64,000 nt of DNA from Aurantiochytrium sp. KH105 (taxonomy: Eukaryota; Sar; Bigyra; Thraustochytrida; Thraustochytriidae), in assembly GCA_003116975.1 (NCBI GenBank), contig BGKB01000009.1, positions 435,126 to 499,125 of the forward strand, given 5' to 3'. How positions within the stretch are numbered: the stretch's first letter is position 1; each line of letters opens with the position of its first letter. Both the position numbers and the translations under genes were made by a program. Under the pieces are notes generated by a model. That model searched no databases and was not told the DNA's origin. It was given only the letters and a program-made list of their open reading frames with translations. Positions 29,001-37,207 of the stretch are shown piece after piece.

Positions 29001-30198
29001 TCGTGGGCTCCATGGGCATGCGCACGGCGGCAAAGAGACGTTTGAGGCGCTTAAATGTGAAAGATCCTGTAAAGCCCGAAGAGGATGCGACCGAGCTGGA
29101 TTGCGAGGAGAAGGAGCTTTGGCGCACAAGGGGACATGCGCTGCCACTGCCGCTGTGGCTGGAACTGGACGCGGGGCCAAAAGAGGACGAGCTGGTATTG
29201 ACCGCGATGCGATGCTGTAACTGGGTGGTGGACTGCGACGATTCTGATCGGGAGAGACGACCGGGGCGCGTGCCGCCTCTTTGCTGTTGCGGCGGAGGTC
29301 CAGGCTCGCCCCCATTGCTGGGAAACTGAGGGCGCGCGTCGCGGCGATACTGCGTCTGTTGTTTCTTGAGCTGCTCCATGCCGACCTCGGGACTAGTGCT
29401 GCGCAGAACTTCCGGGTGGTGCGGCATGAAGTTGGGCAAAAAGGACCCTTGGTTTTCTGTGTCTTCATCGTAGTCTGCGTCATCATATTCTTCGTTGTCA
29501 CAGTTGGGAAGCAGATGCGTTTCATCGCGTGAAGACGGGTGACGGGGCAAATCGCTGCAGGACACGCGTCGATGAAGCGAGTCCGGTGCTCCCGAAGAAG
29601 GGGGCGCGGCATACGCGTCGTCGTGCTCCTCGCGTTGGTGGCGATACTGTTGTTGTTGTTGGTGGTGCTGCTGCGGAGGAGCCGGTTGCTGCTGGTTTTT
29701 GCGGGTGTTACGATTGGAGCCACCGTTGTTTCCGGGCGAATATTGCGTGCGGTGGCGGCGAATGCGGGGTCCATGTGCAGATCCCCGCGTCGCTGCGTTT
29801 CCAGCGTCATGCGGCTGTGGCGTTTGTGCGGACGGGTTTGCGATGGGGAGTTGCGTTGCGATGGGCACGTCCATGGCGCTCATGGATCGAGGTCTGCTCG
29901 TAAGTCTGCGCTGCGCGTGGCTGCGGTGGATCCCACCGCCCGCGTTGCGCAGGATGGAGGGCTCTGCTGCGGCCTGAGATTTTGTTTTCTCCAGCTCGTT
30001 GAGGATCATTTTGCAAGCGCGGGGATCGCGTACGCCGAGGTTTGCGCCGATCGCGTCTGCGTCCGTGCTGAGTCGGAGGAGCGTTGCGCCGTCGACTTGC
30101 CTTCGCCGCACCGCTTCTTGCGCCTCTTCGAGCCCAAGTTCCTGCATGAGCCTGGCCACGTCCTCCACGGAGCTCGTGGCCGCGATGGCGTTTTGCAT
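26098..30198 (-). CDS. Large SAM-domain MAP2K-like (STE7 group) protein kinase
   Basis: A 1366-residue protein. Residues about 8-72 form a SAM domain (VARLMQELGLEEAQEAV...LGVRDPRACKMIL). A very long Ser/Gln/Pro-rich disordered region follows, containing a helical module at about 385-495 (AVCNWQIDHFLLMVLEAIHE; LLQDMYLPEFRDDLRSCG) I do not recognise. The kinase spans about 993-1255: Gly-rich GGGAGGTV, VAVK with Lys1022, HRDIKPSN with Asp1116, DFG with Asp1134, and LGTTMYMSPERIQG, diagnostic of MAP kinase kinases. At the first MEK-type activation-loop site I read Ala and at the second Thr, so activation may differ. A C-terminal helical stretch (1292-1366) is unassigned. All catalytic residues are present. 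Predicted cytosolic MAPK-cascade kinase using SAM-mediated assembly. Confidence 0.8.
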   Translation of the reverse strand: MQNAIAATSSVEDVARLMQELGLEEAQEAVRRRQVDGATLLRLSTDADAIGANLGVRDPRACKMILNELEKTKSQAAAEPSILRNAGGGIHRSHAQRRLTSRPRSMSAMDVPIATQLPIANPSAQTPQPHDAGNAATRGSAHGPRIRRHRTQYSPGNNGGSNRNTRKNQQQPAPPQQHHQQQQQYRHQREEHDDAYAAPPSSGAPDSLHRRVSCSDLPRHPSSRDETHLLPNCDNEEYDDADYDEDTENQGSFLPNFMPHHPEVLRSTSPEVGMEQLKKQQTQYRRDARPQFPSNGGEPGPPPQQQRGGTRPGRLSRSESSQSTTQLQHRIAVNTSSSSFGPASSSSHSGSGSACPLVRQSSFSSQSSSVASSSGFTGSFTFKRLKRLFAAVRMPMEPTSAIAVCNWQIDHFLLMVLEAIHEIHDKHALYEDCRSMMELCARRLADEGYVLVRSLLQDMYLPEFRDDLRSCGLQKKRLFNEVVGILDELQNFAAIDSPLTSASCSTLPSGWSSAATVSASSLDQDQFLGGVHPPPESRPRGTSSPNALSRPLRRRSTSTGTADSSGSFSAAQTSGPLSPAVPPHHQYQQQFQPAALQTPRSGLSSSTGRRPGGAMSSARRKSSPSGESVDSLSESDDNVEGTPRSIPSSVSSVADARNYISGGNGSSKSFHSRKHSLGSEASSTSHWQKQLLMRGPSEYCNTPPARLMPLRQPLTDQPRTAQRPHQYLNTPKPTRNRKREELARVRKDTYYDQDENANSTNSAYGGKPGHAERMGLGRAGRPARLVKRRSELTLPSSSCTDYGQGLQDAPRRQASASPLGLHVHAHTEEHKEEKSSFRRALQLSPSPDRKERGNRKTLKYKQLNLKVAVSPQDNASCAGDDQKNAYDRENEAKAKAIGPCEVISDKKSSWKKPVRRAHSLAIDIDLDEDITKSFTFNDGALHMENIVISEEGLKGAPGIRRLDQNGVRSVASQLQRGQFRASQVKITRMEEGLVQIGKLGGGAGGTVVKSLHVPSLQIVAVKQVVVNDKHQRKQMRRELNFFLYGLESPNVVQFFDSFVNAQVGTSSLVFEYMAGGTLQDIVDKGKPLDSKTLGYVAMHCLSGLSYLHRLNQLHRDIKPSNLLISASGVVKLADFGISRDLDDENAQCATYLGTTMYMSPERIQGEKYSFKADVWSLGLSLYTAALGRFPFKIGSGYWKLSEAIRENAFPPFPRDFTPGLADVILACLQRDTNRRVDTKEALKMAFMQKLHPEVYHDGLVEGAIGLAKETPRHADSKASPQCDKNGALDTRELDACVDAVTSYYRDLYNKTSSDPVDETFAVKLDLCQLRALADQLLLPEDIVINHMDQALKRLDSELRQAQEDDI

Positions 30199-30961
30199 GC
30201 TCGACGTCGACGGCGGGTCCGTCCCAGTCTGCGAGAGCTAGCTGGGGAAAGGAAGAGCCCAGACGAGCCCGCAAAGCCGGGGCGCTCGCCGGCGGTGCGC
30301 GGCGGTGGGGACACGCGCGCGAGAGGGCTCCGTCGTGGCCTCTGCGCTGCGCACGGGCTCTGCCGCCTCGAGCTCCAGTCGAGGCGAGACCCAACGTCTC
30401 TCGCCCGCGTTCTTTCCTGCCCTGCTTTCTGCCCTTCTCGCGTTCTGTTCCCGCGTTCTTTTCCCCTTCGCGATCTGCCTGTGCTCGGCGGCGGCGCCTC
30501 GAAACGTCCCTCCGCCCGCCTCTGCGGCTGCTCTGCTCCGATCGCGGCGCGGGGCGGCGCGCCCGCGGCCGTCTGCGCGCTCCTCGCGCCTCTGCGCGGC
30601 GCGCTCGCCCGCGCTCGGCGCGCGCTCGGCGCGGCGGGGCGGGGTTGCGGGGCGGGGTTGCGGNGCCCGCGCTCGGCGCGCGCTCGGCGCGGCGGGGCGG
30701 GGTTGCGGGGCGGGGTTGCGGGGCGGGGGAGCGGGGCGCGGAGGGATGGCGCCGCCGATCAGCCAGCCCAGCCCAGCCCAGCCCGCTCGGCCCAGCCAGA
30801 CGCGGGGGGAGGAAGGGAAGCACGCACGCGGCGGCCGGCCCAGGGGCGCGCGCGCGCTCGCTCGCTGCGCACGGCGTCGCGGCGCCTGGCCTCTCTCTCG
30901 CTCGCTCGCGCAGCGGTTCTGCTTGGTTCAAGTTCTGGTGATCCTCGCAAACGTCTTCTTG

Positions 30962-31001
<40 letters not shown>

Positions 31002-31306
31002 TCTGGACGGGAGAGAGAGAGAGAGAGATCATAGGACGCGCCGCGGCCGGTTTGCGCACTTGCGGCGCCGTTTGCGCGACAGTGGAGGCCGCGGCGCTTC
31101 ACTTGCGCCGCCGCGATTCCCGACTTGCGCCTCTGTCCCAGCCGGACCAGCCCGGCACAACCGAGCACAGGAGCCCAGCCGAGGCCTGCGCAGCCGCGAA
31201 GGGCGCGCGGGAGCGCAAGATCGTCTCGCTCGCTCGAGCAAGCAAGCGCTGGTCCGGAGGGAGGGAGGGAGGGAGGGCGAGGACCGCAAGCACGTTGTTG
31301 GCTGCA

Positions 31307-31341
<35 letters not shown>

Positions 31342-31835
31342 TGGGACCAGAGCGAGCGAGCCTTGGCCCTGGCGACATTGTGACCCAACAACTAGCAAGC
31401 AAGCAAGCAAGCAAGCGAGCAAGCAAAGCCTTCGAGCCTCGAAGCCTCGCTGTCGCGCGCAAGGAGGATGCGGAAGAAGACGAGGTCGTGGCAGAGGTTG
31501 GCCGGCCAGGGGCCAGGGCCGACCGAGGGCGGGTATCGATGATCGTGTCTCGAACTCGAGCGATCAATCTTCGATCTTCGGAACGAGAGAGGGAGGGTCA
31601 AAAACCACAGGAGTTGTCATGGCCAGGACAGCGCGCACGGCGTCACGCATAGTCAACGAGTTTTATAGGTGTTTCGAGTGCTTGGCAGGTAGGAGGTGGG
31701 AGGAGGGTCGATGGGACGCCGGGAAACCCGACAGGAGTCAGCTTGAGAGAACGAGTGTGGTCATCCGGATTGCATAGTGCAAGGGAGGATGCCCGCCCGC
31801 CTTGCCGACGACTCGACTTGGGAAAAGGGGACAAC
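30199..31835. other. GC-rich repeat-laden intergenic region
   Basis: About 1.6 kb between the starts/ends of two reverse genes. It includes a tandemly duplicated block of about 58 bp (around 30608-30725) with one undetermined base at 30664; CT repeats at 30964-31000 facing GA repeats at 31010-31028; CACTTGCG-type elements at 31057-31064, 31100-31107 and 31122-31130; a GGGA tract near 31257-31278; a CTG repeat at 31308-31338; and an AGCA repeat at 31395-31425. It probably carries the SAM-MAP2K promoter. Long open frames cross it on both strands but consist of low-complexity Arg/Ala/Pro sequence and are not credible proteins. Confidence 0.6.
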
Positions 31836-31972
31836 TTAGAGTCCAGCGACAACGAGCTTCTCTTTGGGATCTTGCGCCGGCTCGGGAGACGTTGAGGGGA
31901 GCGACATGAGGCCGACGCCAACGACGATGCAGATGACTCCGAGGAAAAGGACTGACGGGGATGCGTGATGCG

Positions 31973-32006
<34 letters not shown>

Positions 32007-33177
32007 TAAACAATCGATCCAACACTCGATCGATGAATCGACGCGCGCTCGATGTCAGCCTCGAAATTCTTCCCCTTCTTTCTTCCGTCCCCTTCTTGTC
32101 TTGACATGACTCAGTCATCGAGGATGCGATCGTTGACAGGCGGAGGTGCGTGCAAGGAGGAAAGCGACTCGCATGACATACATTCATGTGAAGGGGGGAG
32201 GAGGATAAAACGTACGGAGAGGATCACCCTGCTGCTTTTCGCCACGCACGAAGCGCGATGTGAGCAGGGTGAATACAAAGGTAGATGCGTTACAAATGGG
32301 AACGGCCAAAGACAGTTCTGTTTGGGTTCAACTCGATCGTAATGCGTGTGCGTGCTTGTGAGTCCCCTGTTTGTTCTATTCCTCTAGCTCTCCTCGCTGT
32401 GCCTTCCTTCGCCTCTCTTTCTCCAACTTGCCGCCCATCTTTAACGTACCGGATGTCCCCAACAGAAGGTAGTAGAGCAGCGACCCGCTCTGATTGACCA
32501 CAAAAGGGACTGTGAACTGCGCGTGCACGGCAAAGTAAGTGTATGGTCATGTCATCGTCCATGCCCATGTCCTGTCAAGTCAGTCTCCTCGCATCGTCCC
32601 GCGACCCCGACCCTCCCCATCCGCCCATCCATCCATTCATCCGCCCGCCTGCTCTTCCTCGTGTTCGTGCTCGAGGCTCCGCTCGTGCTCGTGCTTGTGC
32701 AGCCAGGACCCCGCGGGACGACGGCGTGGTTCTGTACAGCGCAGCACAGGTCGGCGTAGTAGTCCATGCATAAGCAGGCAAAGCAAGGCAAGCAAAGCAC
32801 GCGTCCAAGACTCGACACCTCCGGCGCAGTTGCCGTCCCCGCCGCCACTGCTGCCGCTCGCGGCCTCGCAGCGGCGGCAGCAGCAGCAGCGGCGGCAGCA
32901 GAGCCGCGAGCGCACGCACCCTCCAGTCCCTGGCGAGCGCGGCGAGGTGGCGCGCGAGTCGGGTCGGCGCGGAGGCGGCCCTCATCGCCGCGGCGTGCCG
33001 GGCGTCGTCCCCGCGCGCAGGCGCCGCCGGCCCCGCGGCATCCGGCGCGCCGCCATCGGCGCCGCCATCGGCGCCGCCATCGGCGCCGCCATCGGCCCCG
33101 CGCGGCCGCAGGAACGAGTTCGTGCCGCCCCAGAGCGCGCCCACGAGCACGAGGCTGCCGAGCTCCGCGGCGCGCAT
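31836..33177 (-). CDS. TMEM234: TMEM234 homologue (4 exons)
   Basis: Exons 33177-32920, 32516-32450, 32317-32228 and 31951-31836 join to 531 nt, 176 residues, close to the roughly 164 of animal TMEM234. Donors are GTGCGT, GTACGT and GTGATC, all acceptors are CAG, and the phases (0, 1, 1) match throughout. The translated exons fall in family order: LVLVGALWGGTNSFLR; PFVVNQSGSLLYYLLLGTS; ELSLAVPICNASTFVFTLL; VLFLGVICIVVGVGLM. These are four membrane helices of the drug/metabolite-transporter-like fold. Exon 1 carries an unusual GADGGADGGADGG tandem and an Ala/Arg-rich loop. Animal TMEM234 has no firm molecular function. The last intron contains an AATC tetranucleotide array (about 31973-32004). 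The gene is head-to-head with pyruvate kinase. Confidence 0.85.
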
Positions 33178-33626
33178 CGCGGCGTCCGAATCTCCGACTG
33201 TATCGTATCTTCTGCTCCTCGCCGCGTCCAGGCGCCGCGCGTATCCATCCATCGATCGTATCCAAGGCGAGCGCGAAAAGGAAAGGCAAAGCAAAGCAGG
33301 CAAAAAGCAAAGCGCGAACTCCGCTCCGAGGAAGAGCAGCGCGACGCGGACCCGGACCCGGAGCCGGACCCGGGCCCGCGCGCCTCGACGCGCGGCACCG
33401 CGGCGGACCTCGCGGCGCGCTGCCGCTTTCCCTCCGCGCGCGCGAGCGAGCGCGCGGGCGGGCGGCGAGGTCCAGCCAGGCGTCGGCGGCGGGACCGGCG
33501 AGATTGGCGCGGCGAGGTACTAGCTACTCTCGAGCTTCAGGAGCGGGTTGACGCCGACGAGGACGACGCCGAGGAGGAGGGGAGCAACGGCGGCAGAGGC
33601 GCGGGGCTGAGGAGGAAAAGGCGAAG
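33178..33626. promoter_or_regulatory. Divergent TMEM234 / pyruvate kinase promoter region
   Basis: The 449 bp between the two start codons, very GC-rich, hold both 5' UTRs and promoters. No TATA box or CACTTGCG element was found. The designation rests on gene arrangement. Confidence 0.5.
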
Positions 33627-35747
33627 ATGAACTCGGCGGAGAAACACGCCGCGTCGAAGTTCGCGCTCAAAGGTGGTGGGAAGAAGGGGGCCGGCGGCGG
33701 GCCGGCGCACATGCCGCTCGTGCGCGTGGCCAGCCTGTGCGAGGAAGATCCGAAGATCGTGCGCGATGTCGTCATGGAGGCGCACAACACGCCGCCAAGG
33801 CCCAAAACGCTGTCTTCGCGACCGCGCGTTGGATCGGAGTCGATGAAAGGATTGCGACATCGCACCGCTTCGACGGGCAGCGTCGGTCCTACGGCGGCCG
33901 AGATTCGCAGACTTCGGCGTGGCGTTCTCGACTGGTCTTCGGTCGCAGTCATGAGCGTAATGGAGGTACTCGAGTGGCGCGAGGACGATGAGTGCGAACT
34001 CGATGTCGTGGTTGTTCCTGTCATTGACAACATGGCAAGTCTACAAGTTGCAGGGAAGTCGGAAAAGCAAGATAATGGTGAGGGCCAAATCGCCGGCCAA
34101 GAGCCAAACGAACGCGAGATCGTGTCTCCGGCCGCTGCAACCTCCTTGGAGGTGGCTGCTCCCGCCCCGCCGCCGGTCGCGCCAAAAAAGCATTCGCGTC
34201 GAACGAAACGACGGCGTCGCACCAAGATCGTGTGCGCTATTGGCCCAGCCTCGCGCGAGGTGGAGACCCTGGTCGACCTTTTGGAGGCCGGCATGAACGT
34301 TGCCCGACTCAACTTTTCGCATGGCGATCATGCGTATCATGCGCAGACCATCAGTAATCTGCAGGAAGCTATTCGGCTCCGCGAAGAGAGGAGTGGGGCG
34401 CAGTGCCACTGCGCCATTCTCATGGACACCAAGGGCCCAGAGATTCGGACAGGAATGCTCAAGAATCATGAGCCGGTAGAACTCGTGACCGGACAACTTC
34501 TCGAGATCACGACAGATTATACTCTTGCAGGCACCTCGTCCATTGTGGCGTGCAGCTACAAGGAGCTCTGCGCCTCGGTGCGGGTGGGAGGCCTCATTCT
34601 GATTGCAGATGGATCGATTCAGACGCGCGTCGAAGAGATTCGCGAGACAAGTGTCATGGTTCGCGTGGAAAATGACGCCATCTTGGAAGAACGCAAGAAC
34701 ATGAACCTTCCCGGCGTCTCGATCCGGCTGCCGGGCATTACGGCCAAAGACAAGTACGATTTGGAGAACTTTGCGCTCAACTATCCCGTCGACATTGTCT
34801 CTGGATCATTTATTCGGACGGCAGCTAATGTACGCGCCGTGCGCGCGTGTTTGGGTGAGCGAGGGAAGCACATTCGCGTGCATGCGAAGATTGAGAGTGT
34901 CGAGGCGCTGCGAAACATTGAGGAGATTATTGAAGAGGCAGACGGTGTGCACGTGAGTCGAGGCGACTTGGGGATGGAACTCCCGCTGAGCAAGTTGTTT
35001 TTGGCGCAAAAGGGCGTCATTCGTTGGGCCAACCTTGCGGGCAAGCCGGTCGTGACGAGCACGCAGATGCTCGATTCCATGACGACGCGACCCCGGCCCA
35101 CCAATGCAGAGTGCAGCGACGTGGCTAATGCGGTGCTTGACGGCACGGATTGCGTCATGCTCTCCGCGGAAACGGCCAAGGGCATGTATCCTCGTGAGTC
35201 CGTGGCGACCATGGGACGCATTATTTCCGAGGCTGAGCGGGTCATCAATTATGAGTCGTATTATAGCACCATTCGCGCCGAGGTGCTCTCGAAGGGCAAG
35301 GTGTCTGTGGTGGAGGCTCTTGCGTCGTCTGCAGTGGAGACTTCGCTCGACGTTCGCGCGGATCTTATTGTGGTGGTGTCCGATTCCGGAGACCTGGCCC
35401 GACTCGTCGCCAAGTACCGTCCCACGGCTCGCATCGTGGTTGTCACAAGCAACAGGGTGACTGCACATCATATGTCGGTTTGTCGAGGCGTGTCTGCCAT
35501 GCTTTTGGACGAGGCTGTTTTGAGCGCTCCGCGTGAAATGTGGCTGCACGCCAACAAGTACATTCTCGACCGTGCGTGGGCTCGCGTTGGCGCCATGGTC
35601 ACTTTGGTCACGTCCCTGTACGACATCAAGGACAGCGTCAAGCAGCGACTTGATGAGCAGCCCAACAAATTTGAGCGGCTCAGCAACACCATCGAGGTGC
35701 GAAAGATTTCTCTCGACGCCTACGAGACCATGGTCGAGGCTGCCTAG
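33627..35747 (+). CDS. Pyruvate kinase with long N-terminal extension
   Basis: A 706-residue enzyme converting phosphoenolpyruvate and ADP to pyruvate and ATP, the last step of glycolysis. The catalytic core starts at about 199 (TKIVCAIGPAS) and continues with GMNVARLNFSHG, MDTKGPEIRTG, the catalytic-Lys motif AKIES, VSRGDLGMELP, TSTQMLDSM and RPTNAECSDVANAVLDGTD followed by MLSAETAKGMYP. Metal- and substrate-binding residues therefore look intact; small deviations are SRGDLG for ARGDLG and STQML for ATQML. Residues 1-198 precede the core, against 10-80 in most pyruvate kinases. They hold a Gly/Lys tract, a folded-looking segment (VLDWSSVAVMSVMEVLEW) and a basic stretch just before the core. 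No clean organelle presequence is visible. Either an extra regulatory domain or a downstream true start is possible. Confidence 0.9.
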   Translation: MNSAEKHAASKFALKGGGKKGAGGGPAHMPLVRVASLCEEDPKIVRDVVMEAHNTPPRPKTLSSRPRVGSESMKGLRHRTASTGSVGPTAAEIRRLRRGVLDWSSVAVMSVMEVLEWREDDECELDVVVVPVIDNMASLQVAGKSEKQDNGEGQIAGQEPNEREIVSPAAATSLEVAAPAPPPVAPKKHSRRTKRRRRTKIVCAIGPASREVETLVDLLEAGMNVARLNFSHGDHAYHAQTISNLQEAIRLREERSGAQCHCAILMDTKGPEIRTGMLKNHEPVELVTGQLLEITTDYTLAGTSSIVACSYKELCASVRVGGLILIADGSIQTRVEEIRETSVMVRVENDAILEERKNMNLPGVSIRLPGITAKDKYDLENFALNYPVDIVSGSFIRTAANVRAVRACLGERGKHIRVHAKIESVEALRNIEEIIEEADGVHVSRGDLGMELPLSKLFLAQKGVIRWANLAGKPVVTSTQMLDSMTTRPRPTNAECSDVANAVLDGTDCVMLSAETAKGMYPRESVATMGRIISEAERVINYESYYSTIRAEVLSKGKVSVVEALASSAVETSLDVRADLIVVVSDSGDLARLVAKYRPTARIVVVTSNRVTAHHMSVCRGVSAMLLDEAVLSAPREMWLHANKYILDRAWARVGAMVTLVTSLYDIKDSVKQRLDEQPNKFERLSNTIEVRKISLDAYETMVEAA

Positions 35748-35867
35748 TTTCTAGATTTTATATTATAAATGTATGTAGTACCCTGAAAATGGACAAGCGT
35801 GCAGTGTGGCGAGAGTCTAGTCCACACATCGAACTAAACAAGGGTGACGAAAGCTTCATTTCCTTTT

Positions 35868-35900
35868 TGCCCAATGTTTGTTACTTGACACTCCCCGTTT
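35868..35900 (-). other. Candidate right end of the IS607-like element (omega-RNA 3' region)
   Basis: On the reverse strand, downstream of tnpB, the sequence ACGGGGAGTGTCAAG appears (35885-35899). It resembles, from memory, the GGGGAGTGTCAAG motif at the right ends of many bacterial IS605/IS607 tnpB elements, where the guide RNA scaffold ends. In a working element the guide would be the host bases just beyond it (about 35884 downward). The match is recalled, not searched. Confidence 0.35.
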
Positions 35901-35946
35901 CTATTTATCGATGTAAGCCGTAACTAGCGTAAGTTTACCAGAAGAG

Positions 35947-37207
35947 TCACTTCGTGCACGAGATGGATTTTATGTAGATATTACGAGTTGATGTCTCTGT
36001 CAACAGAGAGATTACAACGATCACAGTTATATCGTGTATTCCCACCAAGATTGCGTTTCACGTATCCGCATCTTGTGCAGGTTTTTGAAGTGTTACTCTT
36101 CAGGAACGGCCAACGTGTTTCTTACATGTCCGTGGTTTTGAATGAGTCTGTCGTGAAAGCGGCAGTGAGAAAGCATTTGTATCTTGCGTTTCACAGTTAG
36201 ATGGAGCTTGTGTGATTCGAGGATACGCTTGATACCTAATTTACCAACCCGGATTTCTTGAAAGTTGTCCAGAGGAAAGCGAATGATTTTGTCGTGTGCG
36301 TCTTTGAGTTTGTTCTTCATTTTTGCCCGAAGCATTTGCTCTTTGCGCTTGTAGGTCTTCTTTCTATGTATGCGACTTCTCGTCTTTTCATCCCCATCCT
36401 GGGAGCTTCTGATCTGGTCAATACGCTTTGCCAAGTCGAGCATATTGTAAGACTTGAAATTTCCACGTATTTCAGAACTAGTGGTACGTGGCAAGACGTT
36501 GAGTGTTGCACATAGTTTTGCATCGTTCGAATAGAGTGTTTGAAAGTCACGAGCACCTGAACCGAGTGTCGCGTCTTGAGAAGGTGCTGGTTTGAGCTTT
36601 TCTCGCTTTTTCTGATATGGAATGATCAGGTACCAACGACCAGGCTCTTCGTAAACGATTTTGCAGTCCTTTTTTTTATCTCGGGGAGCCTTTGGTTTCG
36701 CTTTTTCGAACCTTGACGTTTGTACCGCAATGGTCCAACTGGTTCAGTATTGATGTCTCCATCCACCTTCCACTTATAAAACTTCATCATGAAGATAAAG
36801 TTGTCGTCAAATGTCTTCTTGGTGAACGTTTCCTTTCGAACTGGAATAATACCGAATCCACGCTTATCGCGCCTTGACTGAAAGCGCATTTCGAACTTCT
36901 TCACATTTCCAGCCTTTTTGTTCGAGAAAGCGGATTTGTAAGCTGCTCCTAGACGACGTAGAGTGTCACCACGCATATGGTATGGAAGACTCTCAATCTC
37001 GTCATCGAGCTTTCGTTCCTTCTCGACAACACGATTTAACGCTTTACGGGTTGGTCCAAGAAAGTACTTTTTCATCTCCGCAAAATGAGTGCCTACATTT
37101 CCTTTCTTGATATGCTCAAGAGCCAGGTTCCACAATGCACGTAGTGCGTGGTGAATTTTGGTAAAAATCTGTCTTTGACGAAGTGTTGGTCGCAGCTTAA
37201 CTTTCAT
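35947..37207 (-). pseudogene. tnpB: TnpB / Fanzor2-like RNA-guided nuclease remnant
   Basis: The start MKVKLRPTLRQRQIFTKIHHA overlaps the tnpA stop and matches the TnpB N-terminal helix-turn-helix region. The first segment (to about 36712) reads well; a frameshift near 36711 is needed to continue into EEPGRWYLIIPY and FQTLYSNDAKL. A second shift lies near 36090, after which the Cys4 zinc finger (CTRCG ... CDRC) and DRDINS appear; a small deletion follows near 35985. The first RuvC motif, normally D-P-G, reads G-S-G (36555-36563), so the first catalytic Asp is lost, while the last (DRDIN) is still recognisable. Intact homologues are RNA-guided DNA endonucleases that help the transposon persist. 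Affinity is to IS607-associated TnpB, hence Fanzor2-like. Confidence 0.75.

Noticed and set aside
29539-31567. Very long open frames on both strands (about 590-615 codons) over the kinase N-terminus and GC-rich flank
   Set aside because: They run antisense to or across the SAM-MAP2K gene and low-complexity GC repeats, consist mainly of Arg/Ala/Ser/Pro and show no domain. Stops are rare simply because the sequence is GC-rich.
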